From: an uncultured Sutterella sp.
GTDB lineage: Bacteria; Pseudomonadota; Gammaproteobacteria; Burkholderiales; Burkholderiaceae_F
NCBI GenBank assembly: GCA_905197905.1
Contig: CAJKAP010000010.1
Location: 40,014 to 104,013, forward strand
DNA length: 64,000 nt
Direction: 5' to 3'
The stretch's first letter is position 1. Each line of letters opens with the position of its first letter. Below are positions 44,986 through 55,972 of the stretch, piece by piece. The position numbers were made by a program, and so were the translations under genes. The notes below the pieces were generated by a model. It did no database searches, was not told where the DNA came from, and saw only the letters and a list, made by a program, of their open reading frames with translations.

Positions 44986-45807
44986 ATGGATCGTCGTCAA
45001 TTATTAGCGGGTGCTACCCTTTCAGCACTTGCCGCCCTTTTTCCGCTCAGCAACGCATTTGCCGCGGAACCCCTTAAACTCGCTACGCCCAAAACGATCA
45101 AAGTTGGGGTGACGGCTGGGATTGCTGCCGAAGTGTTAGAGCAGGCACTCCCCATTGCCAAAGAGCGTGGCCTCAATATCAAGATTGTGGAATTCCAAGA
45201 CTACGTGCAACCTAATGTTGCGCTCCACTCTCACGACTTAGATGCCAACATCTATCAGACTGTCCCGTTTATTGAAGCGCAGAGTCGCGACCATGGCTAC
45301 AAGTTTGCTGTGGTGGGTCAGGCCTTTACGCTTCCGATGGCTTTTTACTCGAAGAAAGTGAAGAGCTTTAAAGATGCTCCTGAAGGGGCAACCGTTGGGA
45401 TTCCGAACGACCAGGCCATGGGCGGTCGTGCACTTCTTATTCTCGACAAGAATGGTGTCATTAAGTTGAAGAAGGGGGTGGGTCTTCTCCCGTCCGTCTT
45501 CGATATTGAAGAAAATCCGAAGAAGTTGAAGTTCGTGGAATTGGAAGCGGCTCAATTGCCGCGCTCTTTGGATGACTTAACGATTGCAGCTGTGAACGGC
45601 AACTATGCTTATGTCGCAAATTTGAATCCGAAGCGTGATGGCATTCTCTCTGAAGATGCCCATGGTCCTTACGTCTGCAATATTGTGGTGAATGATCCCG
45701 ACAAGAATCAGGACTGGGCCCGTGTGTTGGTGGAAGCCTACCGTTCGCCCTCGGTGCGCGAATTTATTGAAAAGAAATACGATGGCGCAGTACTGGCTGC
45801 CTTCTAA
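44986..45807 (+). CDS. MetQ/NlpA-family substrate-binding protein
   Basis: A 273-residue periplasmic binding protein of the D/L-methionine type (NlpA/MetQ: IKVGVTAGIAAEVLEQ, FQDYVQPNVAL, DANIYQTVPFIEAQ, GIPNDQAMGGRALLIL). The start at 44986 has GGAGG upstream; earlier in-frame codons cross non-coding-looking sequence. The signal peptide has a twin Arg (MDRRQLLAGATLSALAALF) and no lipobox Cys, so it appears soluble rather than lipidated. No metN or metI lies nearby. It may serve a distant ABC transporter. The 44692-44985 leader has a GCACC/GGTGC hairpin but no riboswitch I can name. Confidence 0.85.
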   Translation: MDRRQLLAGATLSALAALFPLSNAFAAEPLKLATPKTIKVGVTAGIAAEVLEQALPIAKERGLNIKIVEFQDYVQPNVALHSHDLDANIYQTVPFIEAQSRDHGYKFAVVGQAFTLPMAFYSKKVKSFKDAPEGATVGIPNDQAMGGRALLILDKNGVIKLKKGVGLLPSVFDIEENPKKLKFVELEAAQLPRSLDDLTIAAVNGNYAYVANLNPKRDGILSEDAHGPYVCNIVVNDPDKNQDWARVLVEAYRSPSVREFIEKKYDGAVLAAF

Positions 45808-45848
45808 AGCTTAAAAAGTACCGAACTCTCTGAGGGAAGAGGGGAACG

Positions 45849-45892
45849 AAAAGGGGTGAGGCGTTTTTCAACTGAACGCTCACCCCTTTTTC
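45849..45892. terminator. Bidirectional terminator
   Basis: AAAAGGGGTGAGGCGT pairs with ACGCTCACCCCTTTT between convergent genes. Confidence 0.85.
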
Positions 45893-45907
45893 TAATTTAG
45901 CGATGGA

Positions 45908-46279
45908 TTAGCATTTGCCTGCTGCACGAAGCAACGCGTTGCAACGCCCATCATCAGCGTCTTGCTTTTTCTGCTTCTGTTTACCTTTGCCAGTGCTGTC
46001 AATTGCAGAGCAAAGTGCGTCTGAGGAAGTAGCAACGACGGTCGTGAAGTAGCAACGGTAAACCGTTCCGTTAGGCGCTTTCACTTTGTAGTGCAAAGAG
46101 TCCATTTCAGAGCGGATACTGCCGTCGACAATCTTCAATTTCTCAGCAGAAATGCCCGTCGCAAATTCTGCTTTATCGAGCAACGTTTCCGTACTCGTGA
46201 TGTTTTTCTGAATATGCCCGCAAGCTGTGAGCAAAAGACAGCTTGCGCTGAGCACCAATAAACGAGAAAGCGTAATCAT
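45908..46279 (-). CDS. Small lipoprotein, unknown function
   Basis: A 123-residue predicted lipoprotein. The start at 46279 has GGAG 6 nt upstream; the ATG four codons earlier overlaps that site. The signal MITLSRLLVLSASCLLLTAC gives a lipobox Cys20. Later Cys residues (YRCYF, ALCSA, GRCNA, GKC) could form disulfides. A Lys/Gln-rich linker precedes the tail. It begins 11 bp after yccF on the same strand. Family not recognised. Confidence 0.7.
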   Translation of the reverse strand: MITLSRLLVLSASCLLLTACGHIQKNITSTETLLDKAEFATGISAEKLKIVDGSIRSEMDSLHYKVKAPNGTVYRCYFTTVVATSSDALCSAIDSTGKGKQKQKKQDADDGRCNALLRAAGKC

Positions 46280-46290
46280 AAGATTCTCCA

Positions 46291-46749
46291 TTAACGAACA
46301 AACTTCTGGGCTTCTTTCGCGGCCTTATCGTCTTCAATGGCATCGGCCACACGGTAAGGCACGCAAATCTTGTCAACAGGCTGCAAATACGTACGCACGG
46401 ACTTGGCCAAAATGATAGCGGCAGGAATCCCAATAATCGTGCAGCACAACCCCACGATTTGGACGCACGTCAGCAAGAAAAGCGGAATGCCGATGAAAAT
46501 CACATAGATGATTTTCAAAATGGCGCTGTAGGTCTTCCAGAGTGGACTAGGTGGTACCTCGCCTTCTGGCTTCACGATCATCGTGTAAGAATAGGGAAGG
46601 AGCAAGAATTTGGAATATTGCACTAGGCCAAGACCAATTGGCGCGGCAATGACGGTAATCACCAAAAGACTACCCAAGAGAAAACAGATGGCGGCGTTAA
46701 CAAAGCCAAAGAAAGGGAAATGCCAGAGGATATTACCTAGTGCTCGCAT
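46291..46749 (-). CDS. yccF: YccF domain inner-membrane protein
   Basis: A 152-residue membrane protein. The start at 46749 has AAGGAG upstream. Two YccF (DUF307) repeats are visible: GNILWHFPFFGFVNAAICFLLG and later AILKIIYVIFIGIPLFLL with the GIP and PIGLG turns typical of the family. Function is not established. The C-terminus is charged and cytoplasmic. Probably co-transcribed with the small lipoprotein downstream. Confidence 0.85.
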   Translation of the reverse strand: MRALGNILWHFPFFGFVNAAICFLLGSLLVITVIAAPIGLGLVQYSKFLLLPYSYTMIVKPEGEVPPSPLWKTYSAILKIIYVIFIGIPLFLLTCVQIVGLCCTIIGIPAAIILAKSVRTYLQPVDKICVPYRVADAIEDDKAAKEAQKFVR

Positions 46750-46956
46750 AAAGACTCCTTTAGAAGAGGAACGGTCAATCAAAAAACAGATGCCTGTTGG
46801 TCTTATATGAAAGCTGAGGGGCAACTTTCTGTCATCATGTTTGTGTGTGAATTTTGCCTCAAAAGGAAGAAAAAAGCAATAGGGAGAAGCGTGAATTTTT
46901 TGAAAAACATCAGTTATCTTGATGGGATTTTACGAGAATTTTCACGATTTTGATAT

Positions 46957-47000
46957 TAAAAAGGCTCATCTTTCTTAAACGGTATAGAAAAATGAGCCTA
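46957..47000 (-). terminator. Terminator of the leuABCD operon
   Basis: On the minus strand AGGCTCAT pairs with ATGAGCCT and is followed by TTTTTAAT. The remaining 46750-47041 gap shows no gene. Confidence 0.75.
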
Positions 47001-47041
47001 ATCTTTGTCAGTCTATTTTAAAAGACCACTTAGAGTGGAGA

Positions 47042-47677
47042 TCACGCTTTGGTACTCTCGATATTGCGAACTCGAGGCGCCTGCCAAGTGGGAGTGCGAT
47101 TTTCAAAAGTACTGATGTCGGCTTGATGTTGAAGGGTGAGCGAAATGGCATCGAGCCCTTCTAAAAGGCATTTGCGACGGAAGGGATCAAGCGTGAAATG
47201 CCACGATTCTTCCCCCACAGTGACCTTCATCGCTTCAAGATCCACTGTCGCGCTCATGCCTGGATTAGCATTCAAAATCGTAAAGATACGATCAACCTCA
47301 TCTTCTGTGAGTTTCACGAGCACGAGTCCATTACCTAACGCGTTATTACTAAAGATATCAGCAAAACTCGGCGCAATAATGGCGCGAATCCCAAAGTCTA
47401 AGAGTGCCCAAGGAGCATGTTCACGGCTCGAGCCGTTCCCAAAGTTGTCACGTGCGACAAGGATCGATGCGCCCTTATAAGCGGGTTTGTTGAGCACAAA
47501 GTCAGGGTTCGGCATGCTTTCCGCTGGGTCTAAGTAGCGGCGCTCATGAAAGAGATGCTTTCCAAAACCTTTACGGTCCACGGCGAGCAGAAACTGCTTT
47601 GGAATAATCTGGTCGGTGTCAACGTTCGCCACATCAAGCGGAGCGGCAATACCAGTGTGCGCTGTAAATTTTTCCAT
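47042..47677 (-). CDS. leuD: 3-isopropylmalate dehydratase small subunit
   Basis: A 211-residue subunit of isopropylmalate isomerase, step two of leucine synthesis. Signatures: NVDTDQIIPKQFL, DNFGNGSSREHAPWALLDFGIRAIIAPSFADIF. It is last in leuABCD, 14 bp after leuC. Confidence 0.96.
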   Translation of the reverse strand: MEKFTAHTGIAAPLDVANVDTDQIIPKQFLLAVDRKGFGKHLFHERRYLDPAESMPNPDFVLNKPAYKGASILVARDNFGNGSSREHAPWALLDFGIRAIIAPSFADIFSNNALGNGLVLVKLTEDEVDRIFTILNANPGMSATVDLEAMKVTVGEESWHFTLDPFRRKCLLEGLDAISLTLQHQADISTFENRTPTWQAPRVRNIESTKA

Positions 47678-47691
47678 GATGAGGGCTTTCC

Positions 47692-49092
47692 TTAGAGGTA
47701 TTCTCGAACGTCGGTAATGTGACCAGCAATGGCAGCAGCGGCAGCCATCGCGGGGCTCATTAAGTGGGTACGGCTACCACGACCCTGACGACCCACAAAG
47801 TTGCGGTTCGAGGTCGAGGCGACACGCGCACCTTCTGGGGCTCGGTCATCATTCATCGCGAGGCACATCGAGCAGCCAGGGAGTCGCCATTCAAAGCCAG
47901 CTTCAATAAAGATTTTGTCGAGACCGAGTTTTTCGGCTTCAGCGCGTACGGTCATAGACCCAGGCACTGCGAGAGCACGCACACCAGGGGCGACGTGACG
48001 ACCTTTCACCACACGAGCGGCTTCAATAAAGTCTTCTAAGCGACCATTGGTGCAAGAACCGATAAAGACGATGTCGATCTTGGCATCCGTAATGGGCATC
48101 CCAGCGGTGAGTCCCATATATTTGAGAGCAGCTTCAGCGCTAGCGCGTACGGCAGGATCCGTCATTGTGGTGGGATCTGGCACGCGGTCCGTCACGGCAC
48201 AGGCTTCGCCCGGGTTATTCCCCCAAGTGACGTGAGGCACTAAGTGAGCAGAGTCGATCGTGATTTCGCGATCAAACTTCGCATCACTATCAGAGGGGAG
48301 CGTCTTCCAATAGGCAACAGCGGCTTCCCAATCCTCACCCTGTGGCGCAAAGGGACGACCCTTGAGGTAGGAGAAAGTGGTTTCGTCAGGAGCAATCATC
48401 CCCACTTTAGCGCCCACTTCAATCGCCATGTTGGAGAGCGTCATACGGGCGTCCATGGAAAGCGTGGTGACGCCCGTGCCTGCAAATTCAATCGCGTAAC
48501 CTGTGCCACCCGCAGTGGTAATTGTCTTCGCGATAGCAAGAATCAAGTCTTTGGAGTAAACGCCTGCCGGAAGAGCGCCTTCGCAGTTGATACGCATGGT
48601 TTTAAAGCGTTGTTGCTTTAAGGTTTGCGTCGCGAAAACATGTTCCACTTCAGAGGTACCAATCCCAAAGGCGAGTGCACCAAAGGCGCCGTGCGTTGCG
48701 GTGTGGGAGTCCCCACAGACAAGCGTTGTGCCAGGGAGCGTAAAGCCCGTTTGTGGTCCAATAATATGTACGATCCCTTGACCCGGGTGACCCAGACCAA
48801 AAAGCGTCACCCCAAACTCTTTACAGTTAGAGATGAGTGTGGTGACCTGCTTTTTCGCCATTGGGGAGCACACATCGAGTGTGGCCTCCTGCGTGGAAAT
48901 GTCATGGTCCATCGTGGCGAGCGTGAGATCCGGGCGACGCAGTTTGCGACCTGCATCGCGCAAGCCCGCAAACGCTTGAGGGCTCGTGACTTCATGAATC
49001 AGATGACGATCAATATAGAGAAGGGGGAGTTCGCCTGGCACTTGTGTGACCACATGTGCGTCATAGACCTTCTCGTAAAGGGTGCGTCCCAT
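47692..49092 (-). CDS. leuC: 3-isopropylmalate dehydratase large subunit
   Basis: A 466-residue aconitase-family enzyme carrying the [4Fe-4S] cluster (Cys in IGSCTNGR and in [10 protein letters not shown]). Other signatures are [18 protein letters not shown] and [21 protein letters not shown] precedes the start. It follows leuB after 37 bp. Confidence 0.97.
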   Translation of the reverse strand: MGRTLYEKVYDAHVVTQVPGELPLLYIDRHLIHEVTSPQAFAGLRDAGRKLRRPDLTLATMDHDISTQEATLDVCSPMAKKQVTTLISNCKEFGVTLFGLGHPGQGIVHIIGPQTGFTLPGTTLVCGDSHTATHGAFGALAFGIGTSEVEHVFATQTLKQQRFKTMRINCEGALPAGVYSKDLILAIAKTITTAGGTGYAIEFAGTGVTTLSMDARMTLSNMAIEVGAKVGMIAPDETTFSYLKGRPFAPQGEDWEAAVAYWKTLPSDSDAKFDREITIDSAHLVPHVTWGNNPGEACAVTDRVPDPTTMTDPAVRASAEAALKYMGLTAGMPITDAKIDIVFIGSCTNGRLEDFIEAARVVKGRHVAPGVRALAVPGSMTVRAEAEKLGLDKIFIEAGFEWRLPGCSMCLAMNDDRAPEGARVASTSNRNFVGRQGRGSRTHLMSPAMAAAAAIAGHITDVREYL

Positions 49093-49129
49093 GGTAAATG
49101 TCCTTTCAATAATCTTTCTTTTATAGGGG

Positions 49130-51896
<2,767 letters not shown>

Positions 51897-51949
51897 GATG
51901 GAAAAATCCTTTCTATTTTCAGTTTGGCTAAGAGTAGTGGGGTCGGGTG

Positions 51950-52019
51950 GCGAAGAAACACTTTCTTTCGCAAAACACACCGTTATTGAAACTCTATGCT
52001 TTTGCGAAAAGTCTGTCAA
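51950..52019 (-). promoter_or_regulatory. leuA promoter and leader hairpin
   Basis: On the minus strand TTGACA (52019-52014), a 17-bp spacer and TAGAGT (51996-51991) form a candidate promoter. A GCGAA...TTCGC hairpin (51950-51971) lies in the leader. A second dyad (CTTTTCGCAAAA/TTTTGCGAAAG) spans the promoter. No convincing leader peptide with Leu codons was found. Confidence 0.4.
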
Positions 52020-52542
52020 TGGTAGAAATTGCTTAGAAAAGAATTTTTGACATAAGTCCTTGATAGAGAAGGGAAAAGAATTATTACCTAGGAGATTTAT
52101 CGTAGTGTCAATTTTTGCAATATCAAGGAAATTGCAAAGATTAAGTTTCGCGAAAATGCTTTGAAATTTCCTCTCAAGTGAAGAAAAAGAGAAAAATGCA
52201 AAAAGAAAGAGCCAAAACGCACTTCTACGTCTTAAGGAGGGGAACCGCCGTTTGATGAGCGCTCTAAGGGGAAATAGGAATTGTTTTATTTTTCCCCTGC
52301 GCTACAGTAGAGAAGAGGGAAAACTTAATCGAAATGATTGCCTATAACTAATCCTTGAGTCTTAGATCAAGGGTGAGGTGATATCCTCCTTAGGATTTAC
52401 CCTTAAAGTGTGCTTAAGAGCACACTCTTCTCATTAAGGTCGTCTTAAAGTGAGGCTGACAGATGAAACGATATCTGCAACAACGCCTCTGCTTGATAGA
52501 TCCCAAATAAGTTGGGCAGAGGATCTCTAGGAGAAGAAAAAA
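52020..52542. promoter_or_regulatory. Long intergenic region with several dyads upstream of the split flavocytochrome
   Basis: No gene is credible here. Dyads: AGGGGAAA/TTTCCCCT (52267-52298), CCTTGA/TCAAGG (52353-52372), AGTGTGCT-TAAG-AGCACACT (52407-52426), and a leader hairpin CCTCTGC/GCAGAGG (52486-52522) directly before the AGGAG site. The 52407 dyad contains TGTGC-N6-GCACA, close to the Crp-family site pattern. Confidence 0.5.
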
Positions 52543-52902
52543 ATGATGAAACCTGTTGCTGCATTAGCGCTCGCGCTTAGCGCTTGTTTGCTCGCTGGCA
52601 CGACGTTTGCCGCTGATGGCCATTTTGGCGCCGATCGACACGTTGCTCGTGGTTTGACTTGCGAAAGCTGCCACGGTAAGAACATGGATATGAAGAATCC
52701 TGAGATTCCGACCATTGAAACGTGTACGGGTTGCCACAACACCAAACAATTGGTGGAAAAAACCAAGGATGTGAAACCAACGAATCCGCACATGTCCCCG
52801 CACTATCAGGATACGCTCGAGTGCACGAACTGCCACTTGCAGCACGATACGCCTGAAGACTTCTGCGAACAGTGCCACAAGTTTAATTTCAAGGTTCGCT
52901 AA
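52543..52902 (+). CDS. Small periplasmic tetraheme cytochrome c
   Basis: A 119-residue exported cytochrome (or 118 from the second Met). The Sec signal ends TFA near residue 23. Four CXXCH sites lie at 40-44 (CESCH), 61-65 (CTGCH), 94-98 (CTNCH) and 108-112 (CEQCH). Size, spacing and the HFGADRHVARG opening match the protein at 32829, so the two are paralogues. Here the cytochrome gene precedes its flavoprotein. AGGAG precedes the start. Confidence 0.9.
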   Translation: MMKPVAALALALSACLLAGTTFAADGHFGADRHVARGLTCESCHGKNMDMKNPEIPTIETCTGCHNTKQLVEKTKDVKPTNPHMSPHYQDTLECTNCHLQHDTPEDFCEQCHKFNFKVR

Positions 52903-53038
52903 TTTAAGCCAAGCGAACGGTTGAAAACCTGAAACAAGATTATTTTCAGACGGTGCTTGAGATCGGGGATGATCACAAGCACCAACACTTGAGGTTCCTT
53001 TAATACGTTGAAGAAACCTCGTCATTTAGGAGACGACA

Positions 53039-54559
53039 ATGACCAATCAATCCCGCCGTCAATTTTTGAAGACTGGTGCTCTTTTTGGCGCTGCAACCGT
53101 CGCTTCGGCTGCTCCTGCCTTTGCTTCGACCGATGTTCCCCAGAAATGGGATGAAACCACTGGTTTCTTGATCATCGGTACGGGTTTTGCTGGCTTGGCT
53201 GCTGCCTTGGAAGCCCACTACCTCGGTTTGCCGAGCGACCAGATTACGATTTTGGAAAAGATGCCCACGGCTGGTGGTAACTCCATTATTAACGGTGGCG
53301 CTATTGCTGCCGCTGGTACCGACATGCAGAAGAAGGAAGGCATTAAAGACTCTGCCGACCTCCTCTACGCAGACATTTTGAAGGCTGGTGGCGGTCTCTG
53401 CCATCCGTCCTTGGCTCGCCGTATTGCTGACGAATCCGTTCCTAACTATGAATGGCTCCGTGACGACATCGGTGTGAAGTTCAAGGCCGTGACCTATCAC
53501 GGTGGCCACTCCGTCAAGCGCTCCCACGCTGTGGAAAACAACTCTGGCTCTGGCTTCATTCTCCCGATGTTGGCCAAGTTGAAAGAATTCGGCATTCAGC
53601 CGCGCCTTCGCGTGATCGTTGACCAGATCATCATCGACGACAAGAAGAACGTCTTGGGTGTGAAGGCTCGTACGAACTATCGCTTCGGCAAGGAAGAATC
53701 CGGTAAGGTTGTTTACATCCGTGCTACGAAGGGTGTGTTGCTCGCTTCTGGCGGTTTCGCTCAAAACGTGAAGTATCGTATGTCTCAGGACCCACGTCTT
53801 GATGAAAAATTCACCTCCACGAACCATCGTGGTGCTACCGGTGAAGCCATCATGTCCGCTCAGGAAATCGGTGCTAACACCGTCCAGATGGACTGGATCC
53901 AGCTGGGTCCGTGGACCTCGCCTGACGAAGAAGGTTTCGGCGTGGCTCCGCTCTTCGTTGAATCCTGCGTTGGCTTAGGGCCTATGGTTGACCCGGCTAC
54001 CGGCAAGCGCTTCATTAAGGAAACGGGTAACCGTAAAGTGCGTGCTGACGCTATCGTCGCAATCGGCCATCCTTGCTTGATCTACACGTCTGAAGAAAAC
54101 GTGAAGAACGCTATCGTTGGCAAGAACATGACCGAAAAACTCTACGAACATGCTCGCAACACGAACGTTGTCCGTAAGTTTGAAACGTTGAAGGAAATGG
54201 CTGACTTCTACAAGATCCCATACGATGCTTTAGAAGAAACCAACAAGAAGTTCAACGAATACATGAAGGCCAAGAAGGATCCGGAATTTGATTCCATGTT
54301 CTTCGAAGGTTCCGCTCTTAACGACAAGGGCCCGTTCTATGCTGTTCGCCTCTGGCCGCGCGTGCACCACTGCATGGGTGGTTTGGAAATCAACGACAAC
54401 GCTCAGGTGATGAGTGTTCGCGGTGAACCGATCCCGGGTCTCTACGCAGCTGGTGAAGCCACCGGTGGCGTGCACGGCATGGTCCGCCTCGGTACCCTCG
54501 CTGTGGCAGACTGCATGATCTTCGGTCGTCAGGCTGCTCGTACAGCTCTTAAGAAGTAA
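53039..54559 (+). CDS. Tat-exported FAD reductase subunit of a split flavocytochrome
   Basis: A 506-residue flavoprotein. The Tat signal is MTNQSRRQFLKTGALFGAAT. FAD motif GTGFAG is at 47-52. The C-terminal region has VHHCMGGLEIN, keeping the fumarate-type His, and GGVHGMVRLGTLAVADCMIFG, where the catalytic-type Arg is kept but GGN is changed to GTL. Strong codon bias suggests high expression. AGGAG precedes the start. It follows its tetraheme partner by 136 bp and precedes a porin by 72 bp. Substrate unknown; it is related to flavocytochrome c fumarate and methacrylate reductases. Confidence 0.88.
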   Translation: MTNQSRRQFLKTGALFGAATVASAAPAFASTDVPQKWDETTGFLIIGTGFAGLAAALEAHYLGLPSDQITILEKMPTAGGNSIINGGAIAAAGTDMQKKEGIKDSADLLYADILKAGGGLCHPSLARRIADESVPNYEWLRDDIGVKFKAVTYHGGHSVKRSHAVENNSGSGFILPMLAKLKEFGIQPRLRVIVDQIIIDDKKNVLGVKARTNYRFGKEESGKVVYIRATKGVLLASGGFAQNVKYRMSQDPRLDEKFTSTNHRGATGEAIMSAQEIGANTVQMDWIQLGPWTSPDEEGFGVAPLFVESCVGLGPMVDPATGKRFIKETGNRKVRADAIVAIGHPCLIYTSEENVKNAIVGKNMTEKLYEHARNTNVVRKFETLKEMADFYKIPYDALEETNKKFNEYMKAKKDPEFDSMFFEGSALNDKGPFYAVRLWPRVHHCMGGLEINDNAQVMSVRGEPIPGLYAAGEATGGVHGMVRLGTLAVADCMIFGRQAARTALKK

Positions 54560-54572
54560 GAGTTAGACTAGA

Positions 54573-54620
54573 AATAAGGTCACTCTCTCACTACGGAGGG
54601 GGTGGCCTTTCCCTCTTTAA
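54573..54620 (+). terminator. Weak terminator between flavoprotein and porin
   Basis: AAGGTCAC pairs with GTGGCCTT (one G-U) and is followed by TCCCTCTTT. It probably causes only partial termination, leaving the porin linked to the operon. Confidence 0.45.
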
Positions 54621-54631
54621 AGGAAAAGACT

Positions 54632-55762
54632 ATGAAGAAGACCCTATTGTCCTTGAGCCTTGCTTTAGCAATGACCCCGGCTGCTTGGGCAGCTGATGTG
54701 ACCGTTTACGGCGTCGTTGACGTTGGTTTGTCTTATGTGCATTCCGATTCTGACATCGCTGGTCAGAAGAGTGTGAACAAATTCACCATGGAAAACGCCC
54801 AGGAATTCGGTTCCCGTTGGGGTATTCGTGGTGTTGAAAAGCTCGACAACGGTTTAACTGTGGGCTTTACACTTGAATCTGGTTTTGAATCCGACACGGG
54901 TAAACTCGATACGAAGCAGGGTGGCCGTTTGTTTGGTCGCGAAGCAAGCTTGAGCGTTGGTGGTAGTTTTGGTACGGTTTGGGCCGGTCGTCTCCCGATT
55001 TTCGGCAGCACCTTGAGTGCTAACGGCCTCTTCCGTGCTATCGACCCGCTCTTTGCGAACTACACTGAAGGCTTTGGTTCTGGCTTTGCTACCGCTTCGA
55101 TGTGGACGCGTGTGGACAACGCTTTGGCTTATCGTACGCCGACCTTCGGTGGCTTCACGGGTTACGCTATGTACTCCTTCCAGAACGACTCCTCCAAGGG
55201 CGTGGAAGGAAAGTCGAGCGCTGACCGCTATGGCTCTTTGGCTATGCAGTATAAGCAGGGTGCATTAGAAGCCATTTTGGTGGCCGATACGACCAATTGG
55301 GGTAACGACAAGGCTGTGGCTGCTACGGAAGATGATGGCTACACCGTGACCATTGGTGGTAACTACACCTTTGATGGCGGGTTCAAGTTGATCACTTTCG
55401 CACAGTACTTTGACAACCAGTCCTTAGCTGTTGGTCGTGCTGGCGTGGTGCGCGCTGGTTTGCTTGACATTACAAGTGGCAAGGGCTATGGCTTCGTCGA
55501 CGGTTGGGGTGCTAGCATTGGCGCTCACTATCCGATCGGTGGTGGCGTTGCCAAGTTCATGTTCAACTATCGTGACATGGACAACAAAGATAACGTCGAC
55601 TTTACCCGTTGGACGGTTGCTGGCGCTTATGACTATCCGTTGAGCAAGCGCACGGCGGTTTACGCCATGGCTGGCTACTCTCAGGAAAAGATTGAAACGG
55701 CTAAACAGTCCGCTACCCCGAACGGCTACCAGGTTAGCTTGGGCGTGGTTCATCGCTTCTAA
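54632..55762 (+). CDS. Outer-membrane trimeric porin
   Basis: A 376-residue general porin. The start at 54632 has AAAGGA upstream. The signal MKKTLLSLSLALAMTPAAWA is followed by ADVTVYGVVDVGLSY. Typical inner strands include RWGIRGVEKLDNGLTVGF, and the protein ends GVVHRF with terminal Phe. Codon bias is strong. Placement after the split flavocytochrome suggests shared expression. Confidence 0.93.
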   Translation: MKKTLLSLSLALAMTPAAWAADVTVYGVVDVGLSYVHSDSDIAGQKSVNKFTMENAQEFGSRWGIRGVEKLDNGLTVGFTLESGFESDTGKLDTKQGGRLFGREASLSVGGSFGTVWAGRLPIFGSTLSANGLFRAIDPLFANYTEGFGSGFATASMWTRVDNALAYRTPTFGGFTGYAMYSFQNDSSKGVEGKSSADRYGSLAMQYKQGALEAILVADTTNWGNDKAVAATEDDGYTVTIGGNYTFDGGFKLITFAQYFDNQSLAVGRAGVVRAGLLDITSGKGYGFVDGWGASIGAHYPIGGGVAKFMFNYRDMDNKDNVDFTRWTVAGAYDYPLSKRTAVYAMAGYSQEKIETAKQSATPNGYQVSLGVVHRF

Positions 55763-55808
55763 TTCCTGACGCGCGATAGAGAGATGTGAGTCTTTCTAGA
55801 GACATCAA

Positions 55809-55846
55809 CAAAAGGCTGGGAAATACAAATTTCCTGGCCTTTTCCC
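55809..55846 (+). terminator. Terminator after the porin
   Basis: AAAAGGC(T)GGGAAAT pairs with ATTTCC(T)GGCCTTTT. Confidence 0.75.
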
Positions 55847-55913
55847 ATTTTAGGATTGAAGTTTCCCAAAGAGACGCTTCTTGAGCGAGGAAAGCTGAGA
55901 AACGGGAAAGAAA

Positions 55914-55946
55914 AAAGCGGGGAAGCTTTTTAGGGCTTCTCCGCTT
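55914..55946 (-). terminator. Terminator after the APC permease
   Basis: On the minus strand AAGCGGAGAAGC pairs with GCTTCCCCGCTT and is followed by TTTTC. Confidence 0.7.
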
Positions 55947-55972
55947 AAAGGACTAAGGAGTGTATTGCTTAA

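Noticed and set aside
52055..52090. Possible leuA leader peptide MSKILF on the minus strand
   Set aside because: Only six codons with one Leu, no terminator or alternative pairing nearby, and it lies upstream of the best leuA promoter.
52353..52372. FNR box before the tetraheme cytochrome
   Set aside because: TTGA and TCAA are separated by 8 bp rather than the 6 bp of an FNR site.
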